Shown in pieces: positions 51,138 through 60,193 of a stretch of DNA of 64,000 bases; position 1 is the stretch's first letter, and each line of letters begins with the position of its first letter. The notes beneath the pieces are model-generated. The model saw only the letters and a program-made list of their open reading frames with translations. It searched no databases and was not told where the DNA came from. A program made the position numbers and the translations under genes. Source of the DNA: Streptomyces syringium (GTDB taxonomy: Bacteria; Actinomycetota; Actinomycetes; Streptomycetales; Streptomycetaceae); contig NZ_JAGIOH010000001.1 of NCBI RefSeq assembly GCF_017876625.1, positions 620,001-684,000 on the forward strand. Reading direction: 5' to 3'.

Positions 51138-51959
51138 GTGGGCCCGGCCGCGCCCGCCGCGCCCCCGTCGACCGACCAGCTCGCCGCGGTCGAGCGTGCC
51201 GTCCGCCGTATGCGCGATCACCTCGGTGAGGTGCAGTGCCTGTCCGACCACGCCGAGGCGGGCCTGTTCAGCCCCTTCCATTTCCACCGCGTGTTCCGCA
51301 ACGTCACCGCCGTCACGCCCGCCCGCTTCCTCGCCGCGCTGCGCATGGCCGAGGCACAGCGGATGATGATCCGCGGTACCCCCCGGGTGACGGACGTGTG
51401 CACCGCGGTCGGCTACTCGAGCCTGGGCACCTTCACCACGCAGTTCACCCGCCTGGTGGGAATGCCGCCCAGCCGCTTCAAGGCCCTCCTCGACCGGCAC
51501 GGCGACCGGGGCATCGGCGAGGTCGTCGGCGCCGTCGGCCGGCCGGTGGCCGCGCCGCCCGGGCGCTGCCGGCCGGGGCAGCTCACCGGCCGCGTCACCG
51601 GGCAGGTCCCGGCCGACGGGATCGTCTTCACGGGCCTCTTCCCGCACGGCGTCCCCCAGGACCTGCCCCTCGCCTGCACGGTCGCCCCCGCCCGCGGCAC
51701 GCTCCGGCTGCGCCCGCCCGAGGGCGCCGGCCATCACATCCTGGCGGTGTGCTTCGACGGCGGCACGCGCGTCGCCGACGCCCTCGACGACCCGTCCGGC
51801 GCCCATCGTCTCGTCGCCACGACCCCCGCTCCCACCCACGGCTCCTTCCGCCTCCCCCTCCGCCGCCCCGCCCTCAGCGACCCGCCGATCGTCCTGGCCC
51901 TGCCTCTGCTGCTGGCGCGCGACACGGGGCCGGCGGGCGCGGCGGCGGAACCCGGGTGA
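51138..51959 (+). CDS. AraC-family regulator
   Basis: 273 aa. The N-terminal ~105 residues form the double HTH of AraC proteins: HLGEVQCLSDHAEAGLFSPFHFHRVFRNVTAVTPARFLAALRMAEAQRMM, then RVTDVCTAVGYSSLGTFTTQFTRLVGMPPSRF. The C-terminal ~165 residues are a beta-rich region of unknown ligand. The HTH-first order is less common than effector-first. GTG 51138 lies 3 bp after the SRPBCC stop. It is a likely regulator within the enediyne-linked region. Confidence 0.87.
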   Translation: MGPAAPAAPPSTDQLAAVERAVRRMRDHLGEVQCLSDHAEAGLFSPFHFHRVFRNVTAVTPARFLAALRMAEAQRMMIRGTPRVTDVCTAVGYSSLGTFTTQFTRLVGMPPSRFKALLDRHGDRGIGEVVGAVGRPVAAPPGRCRPGQLTGRVTGQVPADGIVFTGLFPHGVPQDLPLACTVAPARGTLRLRPPEGAGHHILAVCFDGGTRVADALDDPSGAHRLVATTPAPTHGSFRLPLRRPALSDPPIVLALPLLLARDTGPAGAAAEPG

Positions 51960-51996
51960 GGTCCGCCGCCGGCCGGGCCGCCGGGTGCGACGGGCG

Positions 51997-52935
51997 CTAG
52001 CGCGCGTTCCACGGCATCGTCGGGAACCAGCCGTAGTCGAAGCGGGCCGGCAGACGGATGCCCCAGTAGACGAAGGTGAAGGTGCCGAAGAGGACGAGAG
52101 CCGTGCCCGTGACGCGGGCGGCGCGGCCCGGCTTCGCGTTCAGCCAGCGCGGCACGCGCCCGCCACCGGCCAGGGCGAGGACGACGAAGAGGACGGCCAT
52201 CACCGCGACGTTGCCCAGGGCGATGAGGGCGAAGAGCAGGGCGCCGTACGCGGCGTTGTGCGTGTCCGCGGCGTAGGCGAAGGCCTTGCGGAACAGCGGG
52301 TACGGGCGGCCGATCACGAAGCCGCCGATCAGGGCGCCGATGAGGAGCACGCGCAGGTGGTGCTGCCGGTCCTCGAGGCGGCCCAGCGGGTCGGGGGCGA
52401 AGCCGAACGCGGCGAGGCCCAGCCAGACCAGGACGGCGCCGAGCAGTACGTAGACGATCAGTGCCTGAAGGGCCCGCACCGGCATGCCGTTGCCGATCGT
52501 GTCCTGGGACAGTTGCGGGATGCCGGGGCCGATCGCCGCGGCCACCGCTCCGTACAGGGCCGCGACGCCCACCGCCCCGGCGGTCAGCCAGGCGAGCGGG
52601 CGCAGGGCCCCGGCAAGCCGGCCGCCACGGCCACCGCCGCTGCCGGCCATCGGGGCGATCGCGCCGAACGCGGCGACGTTGCAGGCGGTGAACGTGCCGG
52701 CCAGCCCCGCGACGAAGGCGAAGAGGACGCCGGCGCCGCTGCTGGGAATGTCGTCCTTGAGGGCGTCGCGGCCGAGGATGCCGTCGGCCGCGTCGACGCC
52801 CAGGCCGTCGACGAGCCGGGCGGACCAGAGCACCGCGAGCAGCACACCGACCGCGGCGCCCGCAAGGGCGAGCGGGACGCCCCGCGACGGCGCCACGGAC
52901 GTCTCGGTATCGGGGACGACGTCGGTTCTGGCCAT
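51997..52935 (-). CDS. multi-pass membrane protein downstream of the enediyne thioesterase
   Basis: A 312-aa protein with about six to seven hydrophobic segments. AGVLFAFVAGLAGTFTACNVAAFGAIAPM and LIGALIGGFVIGRPYPLFRKAF recall the CcdA/DsbD-like cytochrome-c-biogenesis transmembrane fold, including a Cys in the first repeat, but a second redox Cys was not seen. It follows the thioesterase gene by 13 bp, so it is part of the warhead operon. It could be an export or redox component. The function is not established. Confidence 0.78.
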   Translation of the reverse strand: MARTDVVPDTETSVAPSRGVPLALAGAAVGVLLAVLWSARLVDGLGVDAADGILGRDALKDDIPSSGAGVLFAFVAGLAGTFTACNVAAFGAIAPMAGSGGGRGGRLAGALRPLAWLTAGAVGVAALYGAVAAAIGPGIPQLSQDTIGNGMPVRALQALIVYVLLGAVLVWLGLAAFGFAPDPLGRLEDRQHHLRVLLIGALIGGFVIGRPYPLFRKAFAYAADTHNAAYGALLFALIALGNVAVMAVLFVVLALAGGGRVPRWLNAKPGRAARVTGTALVLFGTFTFVYWGIRLPARFDYGWFPTMPWNAR

Positions 52936-52948
52936 GGGTGACCCCTTT

Positions 52949-53413
52949 TCACGCGCTGTGGAAGGGCTTCAGGGCGGCGAGCAGTTCCTCGGGGACAGCC
53001 GCGGGTTCCATGCGGTCCCCGTCCCCCGTGCGCCGCATGCACGCGACGGTCTGGTGGCCGCGGGCGACCAGCTCGGCCGGGCCGGGGGCGACCCGTTCGT
53101 AGGCGAAGGCCATCACGACGCGATGGCCGGCGATCCGGCGCAGCGACATATGGACGTCGACCGCGTCGAAGGCCCGGCATTCGCGCAGATACTCCATGTC
53201 GCAGGCGACGGTGACCAGCGCGAGGCCGTGGCCGAGGGCGGTCAGCGTGCCGGGCGCGTGCTCGGCGAGGAAGCGCTCGCGGCAGTGCCCCTGCCAGCGG
53301 ACGTAGTGGGCGAAGTAGACGTTGCCGGCGAGGTTGGTCTCCTCGAACGGGACGTGGTGGCGGTGGACGTAGGTGCGCCGCGACGCGGGCGGCGGCGGTA
53401 CGGCCGGTGTCAT
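52949..53413 (-). CDS. tebC: enediyne thioesterase (TEBC / E10 type)
   Basis: A 154-aa hot-dog (4HBT) thioesterase. FEETNLAGNVYFAHYVRWQGHCRERFLAEHAPG is the signature of the enediyne TEBC/E10 family, which releases the nascent polyene from PksE. VACDMEYLRECRAFDAVDVHMSL continues the fold. ATG 53413 overlaps the pksE stop by 4 bp, a tight coupling expected for partners. Confidence 0.94.
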   Translation of the reverse strand: MTPAVPPPPASRRTYVHRHHVPFEETNLAGNVYFAHYVRWQGHCRERFLAEHAPGTLTALGHGLALVTVACDMEYLRECRAFDAVDVHMSLRRIAGHRVVMAFAYERVAPGPAELVARGHQTVACMRRTGDGDRMEPAAVPEELLAALKPFHSA

Positions 53414-56400
53414 CGGGTGCCGCTCCCTTCGATCGCGGGCGTCCGGGCCGGGTCATGGGGCGACGGTGCCGGTACGGGCGGTCCCGCGCACACGGCCACC
53501 GCTACGGGCACCGGCAACCCGGCGACGCGGACGACGACGGTGGCGACGCGCCACTGTCCGTGCCGCAGCAGCACCCACCCGTCGTCGGTGCGGCGCTCCA
53601 CGCGAAGCGGCACGTCGGGGCGGGCACCGAGCTTGAGCAGCGTCTGACGGCAGGCCAGGAGGCGGGAGCAGCCGTACTCCAGGGGTTCGCCCGTCGCCCG
53701 GCTCACCTCCTCGGCGGTGGCGGCCGCGCGGGGCCCCAGCAACACGCGCCAGTGGCCCGGCAGCGGGTCCGTGACGTCCGCCCAGTCGACGGCCACGGGC
53801 CGGTCCGCGACCGTGCGGAGCGCGCGGTCCCGCAGGTGGGCGACGGATCCGAAACCGGTCTTCTCGCCCTCCTCCACGGCCCCCGCGGTGGTCCTGACCG
53901 TCACGACGTCCACGCGCGACGACGGGAGGAGGCGGTCCAGGCTGCGGGTGAGGTAGGGCCCGAGGAGCTCCTCGGGCCAAGGGGCGCTGTCGTCCCTCGG
54001 CAACGGGCCGACGTCCTTCAGCCGCAGGCCGTGCCAGGTCTCGAGCACCGAGCCGTCCAGGTCCTCGACGCGCAGGTCGTAGCAGTAGCCGTCGGCGTCG
54101 TGGCCGGTCTCGTGCGCGTGCACGACCACGGTGCCCGCCCCGGCGGCCGTCCCGTGGAACCGCACCGCCTCGACGCCCACGGGCAGCACGCGCCGGTGCG
54201 GCACGCAGCCCTGCAGGAGGTGGACGTAGGTGTCCCGCACCCCCGGGTCGCCGAGCAGCAGGCGGGAACTGTGGAACCCGCTGAACCACTCACCGTCCGG
54301 GCCCGCCGCCACCAGCGCCTCGCACCGGCGGCCGGTGAGCCGGCGGTAGCCGATGAGGCCGCGGAAGCGGGGGCCGTGGAAGAACAGGTCGCCGTAGTAC
54401 GGGGAGCGGCGCGCCTGGGCGCGGGCGCCCGGCCGCTCGCGCGCCGACGGCTCGGGCCCGAACCGGTACGACGCGCGGAAGTGGTCGACCGTGAAGCCCG
54501 TCTCGGAACTGCGCAGGACGGTCTCCACCGTGCCGTCGTCGTGCCGCAGCGCGGCGACACGCACGGTGCGCGAGCCGTCGGACGGCACGGTCACCGGCCG
54601 CTCGAAGACGGCCGACGTGACCGCCGAGGGGGCCGGCCGCCCCACGACGGCCGCCGCCGCCTGGGCCATGGCCTCCAGGCCCACCACGGCGGGGAGCAGC
54701 GGGACGCCGTCCAGGGCGTGGTCGGCGAGGTACGGGTCGGTGCCCAGGCCCACCTCGGCGTCGGCCACGACCTCCACGCCGGGCTGGTGCACCACGGGGG
54801 TCTCCAGGAACCGCAGCAACGGCAGCGACTCGTCGGCGTGGTGCAGGGTCGCCGCACGGGGCAGCCGCCCGGCGACCATCACGGTCGGCGGCAGGCCGGG
54901 CGCCGCGAGCAGCGACAACAGCACCCGTGTGCCGTCCGCCACGGGAATCGGCGCGACGCCCTGCCGGCGCAGCGTCTCCACGGCGCCGAGCCGGTGGGCC
55001 ATGCCCGCGCCCTCCCACTGGGACCACTCCACCGTCAGGCACCGGCAGTGCGGCAGGGCGACGCTCAGCTCCTCCACCCGGTGCCGCAGCAGGTCGTTGG
55101 CGAGGGCGTAGTCCGACTCCCCCGGCAGTCCGATGCGGGCGATCACCGACCCGTAGGCGACCAGCAGGCGCAGGCGGCCGGTGTCGACGGCGCCGAGTAC
55201 GGCGTCGAGGCCGGCGCACTTGGGCTCGACGGCGGCGCGCAGCCGCTCGGGGGTGAGTGCCTCCAGCCGGCCCGGTTCGTTGCGGCCCGCGCAGTGGAGC
55301 ACCGCCGTGACGGGCCCTAGGCGGGCCTCGGCCTCAGCGACACGGCGGCGCACGGCGGCGGGGTCGGTGACGTCGGCGGCGAGGTACAGCGCGGTGAGGC
55401 CTTCGTCGGCGAAGCGGCGCAGCGTGGCGGCGACGACGGGGTCGGCGTCGGGCCGGGCGCGGCCCAGGAGCGCGAGCCGTGCCCCCGTGGCCCTGCCCAG
55501 GGCGAGCGCCGTCTCCGCGCCGATGCCCTTGGCGCCGCCCGTCACCAGGCAGACGTCTTCGGCGCCCAGCGGTATCGCCGCCGCGTCGGGCGGGGGCAGC
55601 GGGAGGTACGCGGTCACGGGCACGTGCCGGTGCCCCCGGTCGTCGAAGACGACTTCGGCATAGCCGCTGATGCCCCGGGCGGCCTCGGCCGCCGCCCGGC
55701 GCACTCCCTCGGCGTGCGCCGGCACGTCCACGACGAGGCAGTCGAGGCCGGGGCGTTCGGCCAGGACCGACCGCGCGACGACCGCCCCCGGCCCGCGGTG
55801 GTGCAACAGCACGACCGGTCCCGGGCTCTCGGCCACCGCCCGAACGGCCGCCACCCACGTCCCGGCGGCCCCCGCCGCGTCCCCGAGCCCGGGCGGCAGC
55901 GCGACGAGAGTGGCCTGCGGCCCCGGTCCGCCGCCGGGGAACGCCGCCCGTACGGCCCCGGCCGACGGGTGCCCGTCGGTGTGGCACGTCCAGGTGTACG
56001 GAACGCGGGCGCCGCCCTCCGGCGGCGGGCTCGGCTCCAGCCGGTGCGTGAAGGCTCTCACCCACGGGCCGGCCCCGGCGACATCGGCACCCTCGTCCGC
56101 GCCCTCCGCCACGGGCAACCCGTCGACGTAGGCGGCCAGTCCCGCGACACTGGCCGTCACCTGCGCCCGGGCGTCCCCGGGCACGGCGCGCCCCGTCGCG
56201 CGCGCCGACTCGGCGACGATCTGGGCGAGCCGCAGGGAGTTCACGTGCAGGTCGGCGAGCAGCAGGTCGTCGTCCCCGATGTCCTCCTCCGCCAACTCCA
56301 CCGCCTTGGCGACGATGCGCCGCACGGCTTCGAGGGTGCTGCCCGTCGCGTCTTCGCCGGGCCCGGACCGGGCATGGCTGCCGTGCGGGGCGGATTCCGG

Positions 56401-59208
56401 GTACGGGTCCCGGCTCGGTGGTGCCGGAGCCCCGGCGGCCGTCTCCGCCGGTGTCGTCGCCGCGGCCGGGCCGTCGGGGATACCGGCGTCCGCGCCGTGG
56501 GACGGGATCCGGTCCGTCTCGCAGGGGTTCGTCAGGAACTCCCGTGGGCGGTCCAGGTCGATCGGCCGGGAGAAACGATCCGCCGTCCATGGCGTCACAT
56601 CGGCCGCGCAGGCGGCGAAGAGCGCTGCCGTGGCAGCGGCCACGGATGTCGTGGCCGTCGTGTCGAGGGCCATGACCGGGAGGGCGGTGGTGGGCTGGGT
56701 GAGGGCGGTGAGCATCGTGCCGGGGCCCACCTCCAGGAGCACGTCCACGCGGGCGGTGAGTGCGCGGACCGCTTCGGCGTAGCGGACCGGGGAGAGGATC
56801 TGGCGGGTCAGGAGTGCGGCCAGGTCCGTGTCGGGGGCGAGGGCCGCGCCGGTGACCGTGGAGATCACGGTGCCGGACGGCGGGGCGAAGTCCGCTGCGG
56901 CGAAGCAGCGGGTCAGTGCGGGCAGGGCGGGGCGCATCGCGGACGTGTGGAACGCGTGGGAGACGGCGAGGGGGACGGTGGACACGCCGTCGTGGACGGC
57001 GCGTTCGCGGACGCGGGCCAGGTCGGGACGGGGCCCCGCCACCGTGACGTGCCGGGGCCCGTTGACCGCGGCGATCACGGCACCGGTGTGCTCCAGCAGC
57101 GCCTTCGCCGTCGTGGCGTCCGTGCCGACGGCGAGCATGCCGCCGCCGCTGTCGCCGTGGCGGGCCATCAGCGCGCCGCGGGCGCGTGCGAGCGCCACCG
57201 CGGCAGCGGGTCCGAGGGCGCCCGCCCAGCTCAGGGCGGTGAGTTCGCCGAGGCTGTGGCCGGCCACGGCGTCGGCCCGAACGCCGAGCCGCCGGAGGTA
57301 GCGCAGACCGGCCAGCGAGGCCGCGACGACGGCGGGCTGCACCACGGCCGTGTCGGAGGCGGCTCGTCCGGGCGGCAGGTCGGGAACCTCCGCGACGAGG
57401 TCCCCGACGGCCACCAGGCGTCCCAGCGCTCCGGTGGCGGTCCGCTCGGGGGCGCCCTGGCCGGGGAGGAGCAGCCCGAGCCGGGCGGCCGGGCCGGCGC
57501 CCGCGAAGACGCCGCCGCGCGCGTCCCAGTGGACGCCGCCGTCCCGTGCGAGGTCCCCGAGGGGGGCGGCCGCGGCCCGCAGGCGCCTGGCGAGGCCGAC
57601 GGGCGAGGTGGCGACGACGGCGACGCGCAGGGGCCGCGCGGGGTCGGCGCGGCGGGCCAGTTCGGCCGCGGTGTCGGTCAGTTCGGCTTCGGAGAGGGTC
57701 TCGGCGAGGCCGGCGAGCCGGTGGAGGCGGCGGGCGAGTTCGCCGGGGTCGTCGCCGCTGAGCGGGAAGACCTCCGGGCCCGGCGCGGGGGCGTACCCCC
57801 AGGCGGCCGTCCGGGACGCCGCGCGGCCCTCGACGACCACGTGCGCGTTGATGCCGCCGAACCCCGCGGAGTTGACCGAGGCCCGTCGGTACCGCAGCCC
57901 GTCCGGCCAGGGCTCGGGGGCGGTCGGTACGCGCAGCACCGGGTCGGGGCCGGCGAGCAGTTCGTGCGGGTCGTCGCAGCCCGTGGTGGGGGGTACGACG
58001 CCGTGGTGGACGGCGAGGACGGCCTTGATGAGCCCGGCGACGCCGGCGGCGGCCTTGGTGTGCCCGATGTTGGCCTTGACGCTGCCGAGCGCGGTGGGCC
58101 GGGCGGGCCGCGCGCCGGCGGCCCGCAACGCCTCGTCGAGCACGGCGAGTTCGACGCGGTCGCCGACGGTGGTGCCGGTGCCGTGCCCCTCGACGAGGCC
58201 GGCGGTCTGGGGGCCGAAGCCGGCCCGCTCGTAGGCCCGGCGCAGGGCGAGGGCCTGGCCGGTGTGCTCGGGCCGGGTCAGCCCGCCCCGGCCGTCGGAG
58301 GACATGCCCCAGCCCTCGATGCGGGCGTAGGTCCGCAGGCCCAGGCGCACGGCGTCCGCCTCGCGGGCGAGGACCAGGACGCCACAGCCCTCGCCGGGCA
58401 GGAAGCCGGTCGGCCGGCGGTCGTAGACCCGCATGGGGCCGTGGGCGAGCGCGCCGAGCCGGGAGAAGCCGACGAGTTCGAAGGGATCGAGGCTGAGGTC
58501 CACGCCGCCGGCGAGCGCGAGGTCGAGGTCGCCCTGGGCGAGTGCCGTGCAGGCGGTGATGACGGAGACGAGGGAGGAGGCGCAGGCGGCATCGACGGTG
58601 TAGCCCGCGCCGTGGAAGCCGAAGTGGTTGCAGACCCGGCCGCTGATGGTGTTGGCGAGGCCGCCGACGAGGGACTCGTCGCCGGGCACGGGGAAGGGCT
58701 GCTTGTAGCGGGACTCCAGTGCGTGGAGGATCTCCACGCGGTCGCCGGCCGCGGTGCCGTGCTCGGACAGCACCCGTTCCACGGTGCGGCGGACGTAGGG
58801 CCAGCGCAGCCGCAGCTGCCCGGTGCGGGAGAACTCTCCGGTGAGGGAGTTGCCGATGACGACACCCACCCGGTCGCGGTCGAGCCCCTCGCCCCCGGCG
58901 AACCCCGCGTCGCGCAGCGCCGCCGCGGCGACATCGAGGGTGAGCCAGTGGGTGAGGTCGGCGGCACGGTAGGCGGGGCCCGGCACGCGGAAGGCCGCCC
59001 GGTCGAAGGACCAGCCCTCGAGGACCGCGGCCCGCTCGGCGTCGATGCCGTCCGCCCCGCCGGGCCCGTAGTCGGCGAGGGGGAGCCGCTCGGGCGGGAT
59101 GCGGCGGAAGGCGCGGCGGCCGGCCAGCACGGTCTGCCAGAGCGCGGCCGGGTCGTCGGCGTCCGGGTAGCGGCAGGCCATGCCCACCACGGCGACGCTG
59201 CACTTCAC
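53410..59208 (-). CDS. pksE: enediyne iterative type I polyketide synthase PksE
   Basis: 1932 aa with the enediyne order KS-AT-ACP-KR-DH-PPTase. KS is at about 1-460, with Cys209 (VDAACASS), His342 (EGHGTGT) and His383 (NIGHTKAAAG). AT is at about 575-880 with Ser652 (GHSLGEL). ACP is at about 955-1030 with the phosphopantetheine Ser991 in DLHVNSLRL. KR is at about 1090-1450 (TGGAKGIG at 1223; Tyr1367), DH about 1485-1760 with His1497 (DHALDGVPLLP). A C-terminal phosphopantetheinyl-transferase domain occupies about 1780-1932. The length fits the ~1900-2000-aa family. It iteratively builds the linear polyene that becomes the enediyne core. GTG 59208 overlaps the unbU stop (GTGA). Confidence 0.95.
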   Translation of the reverse strand: MKCSVAVVGMACRYPDADDPAALWQTVLAGRRAFRRIPPERLPLADYGPGGADGIDAERAAVLEGWSFDRAAFRVPGPAYRAADLTHWLTLDVAAAALRDAGFAGGEGLDRDRVGVVIGNSLTGEFSRTGQLRLRWPYVRRTVERVLSEHGTAAGDRVEILHALESRYKQPFPVPGDESLVGGLANTISGRVCNHFGFHGAGYTVDAACASSLVSVITACTALAQGDLDLALAGGVDLSLDPFELVGFSRLGALAHGPMRVYDRRPTGFLPGEGCGVLVLAREADAVRLGLRTYARIEGWGMSSDGRGGLTRPEHTGQALALRRAYERAGFGPQTAGLVEGHGTGTTVGDRVELAVLDEALRAAGARPARPTALGSVKANIGHTKAAAGVAGLIKAVLAVHHGVVPPTTGCDDPHELLAGPDPVLRVPTAPEPWPDGLRYRRASVNSAGFGGINAHVVVEGRAASRTAAWGYAPAPGPEVFPLSGDDPGELARRLHRLAGLAETLSEAELTDTAAELARRADPARPLRVAVVATSPVGLARRLRAAAAPLGDLARDGGVHWDARGGVFAGAGPAARLGLLLPGQGAPERTATGALGRLVAVGDLVAEVPDLPPGRAASDTAVVQPAVVAASLAGLRYLRRLGVRADAVAGHSLGELTALSWAGALGPAAAVALARARGALMARHGDSGGGMLAVGTDATTAKALLEHTGAVIAAVNGPRHVTVAGPRPDLARVRERAVHDGVSTVPLAVSHAFHTSAMRPALPALTRCFAAADFAPPSGTVISTVTGAALAPDTDLAALLTRQILSPVRYAEAVRALTARVDVLLEVGPGTMLTALTQPTTALPVMALDTTATTSVAAATAALFAACAADVTPWTADRFSRPIDLDRPREFLTNPCETDRIPSHGADAGIPDGPAAATTPAETAAGAPAPPSRDPYPESAPHGSHARSGPGEDATGSTLEAVRRIVAKAVELAEEDIGDDDLLLADLHVNSLRLAQIVAESARATGRAVPGDARAQVTASVAGLAAYVDGLPVAEGADEGADVAGAGPWVRAFTHRLEPSPPPEGGARVPYTWTCHTDGHPSAGAVRAAFPGGGPGPQATLVALPPGLGDAAGAAGTWVAAVRAVAESPGPVVLLHHRGPGAVVARSVLAERPGLDCLVVDVPAHAEGVRRAAAEAARGISGYAEVVFDDRGHRHVPVTAYLPLPPPDAAAIPLGAEDVCLVTGGAKGIGAETALALGRATGARLALLGRARPDADPVVAATLRRFADEGLTALYLAADVTDPAAVRRRVAEAEARLGPVTAVLHCAGRNEPGRLEALTPERLRAAVEPKCAGLDAVLGAVDTGRLRLLVAYGSVIARIGLPGESDYALANDLLRHRVEELSVALPHCRCLTVEWSQWEGAGMAHRLGAVETLRRQGVAPIPVADGTRVLLSLLAAPGLPPTVMVAGRLPRAATLHHADESLPLLRFLETPVVHQPGVEVVADAEVGLGTDPYLADHALDGVPLLPAVVGLEAMAQAAAAVVGRPAPSAVTSAVFERPVTVPSDGSRTVRVAALRHDDGTVETVLRSSETGFTVDHFRASYRFGPEPSARERPGARAQARRSPYYGDLFFHGPRFRGLIGYRRLTGRRCEALVAAGPDGEWFSGFHSSRLLLGDPGVRDTYVHLLQGCVPHRRVLPVGVEAVRFHGTAAGAGTVVVHAHETGHDADGYCYDLRVEDLDGSVLETWHGLRLKDVGPLPRDDSAPWPEELLGPYLTRSLDRLLPSSRVDVVTVRTTAGAVEEGEKTGFGSVAHLRDRALRTVADRPVAVDWADVTDPLPGHWRVLLGPRAAATAEEVSRATGEPLEYGCSRLLACRQTLLKLGARPDVPLRVERRTDDGWVLLRHGQWRVATVVVRVAGLPVPVAVAVCAGPPVPAPSPHDPARTPAIEGSGTR

Positions 59209-60164
59209 AGGGCCTCCCCGGCGGCACGAGCCCGGCCGAAACGATCCATCAGCGGCCTGGTCACCGGCAGCGTGACGAGCGCCAGCCAGCGCACCGCGCA
59301 CACGATGCCCAGGGCGAAGAAGAGGCCGAAGCTGATGTGCAGGACCATCAGGACTCCGTAGGCGACGGCGATGCCGAGGCCGAAGGCGAACTGCCGGCGC
59401 GGTGCGAACGGCGTCGTACCGGGGTCGCTGATCATGTAGTTGGTGTAGAGGATGAAGGCCACGCCGGTCATGGGTGTCAGCGCGCCGACGATCCAGGCAT
59501 CGGTGAACAGGGACCGCACCACGGCCTGCAGCACGAACCCGCCCGCCCAGCCCAGCAGCAGCGGCATCTTCCTCGTCAGCTTGGCGTTGAGCAGCGTCCC
59601 CGCGACCAGCACGGCGAGCGGGATGACCCAGCGCAGGATGCCGGGCGCGTACTCGGTGAACTCGTACGGCGGGGCGATGCCCACCCAGTCGTACAGCAGC
59701 AGGGTCACCACGATGCCGGTGTTGGACGGGTTGAGGACGTGCTGGAGCCGGCCGCGCACCCGGGCGCGCACGACGTACTTGGAGCCGATACCGACGGCCG
59801 CCGCGAAGGCGACGGGCAGCAGCCGGTCACTGGCGAAGAGCAGCATCGAGCAGGCGAGCCCGGTGATGTGCGCGGGCAGCATGAAGTCGAGGACCTGCCC
59901 GAAGGAGCCCAGGTAGCGCGGGCGGCGCCGGTGGGCCGCGGCGTCGGCGCTCTCCAGCAGCAGTTCGGTGGCGTAGGCGGCGGCGACGGCCACGAACGGG
60001 GTCACATACGCCTGCTCGAAACCCAGCCAGGTCAGACCGAGGATGTTCAGGACGGTGATGGACAGCGCGAAGCGGCGCAGGGCCTTGCTGCGCCGCTGTT
60101 CCGGGGTGAGACCGGCGGGGGCGGCGGCCGTCGGGGCGGAGGAAGCGGGGGCGGTGGTCGTCAC
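59205..60164 (-). CDS. unbU: enediyne biosynthesis membrane protein UnbU (E5 type)
   Basis: A 319-aa membrane protein with about eight to nine hydrophobic segments and RnfD/NqrB-like features (HVLNPSNTGIVVTLLLYDW, GALTPMTGVAFILYTNYMISDPGTTPFAPRRQ). It matches the UnbU family of the conserved enediyne warhead cassette; the role is unknown but perhaps redox- or transport-related. GTG 60164 is preceded by GAAGAGG. It lies between unbV and pksE, as in other enediyne clusters. Confidence 0.92.
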   Translation of the reverse strand: MTTTAPASSAPTAAAPAGLTPEQRRSKALRRFALSITVLNILGLTWLGFEQAYVTPFVAVAAAYATELLLESADAAAHRRRPRYLGSFGQVLDFMLPAHITGLACSMLLFASDRLLPVAFAAAVGIGSKYVVRARVRGRLQHVLNPSNTGIVVTLLLYDWVGIAPPYEFTEYAPGILRWVIPLAVLVAGTLLNAKLTRKMPLLLGWAGGFVLQAVVRSLFTDAWIVGALTPMTGVAFILYTNYMISDPGTTPFAPRRQFAFGLGIAVAYGVLMVLHISFGLFFALGIVCAVRWLALVTLPVTRPLMDRFGRARAAGEAL

Positions 60165-60193
60165 GGCAGCACCTCTTCGCGTGGGGGACGGAC

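Noticed and set aside
55334-59361. Very long open frames on both other frames of the pksE region (over 1,200 codons each)
   Set aside because: They read as Arg/Gly/Pro-rich low-complexity protein, lack motifs and lie wholly within pksE, whose frame shows every catalytic motif. They are shadows caused by high GC.
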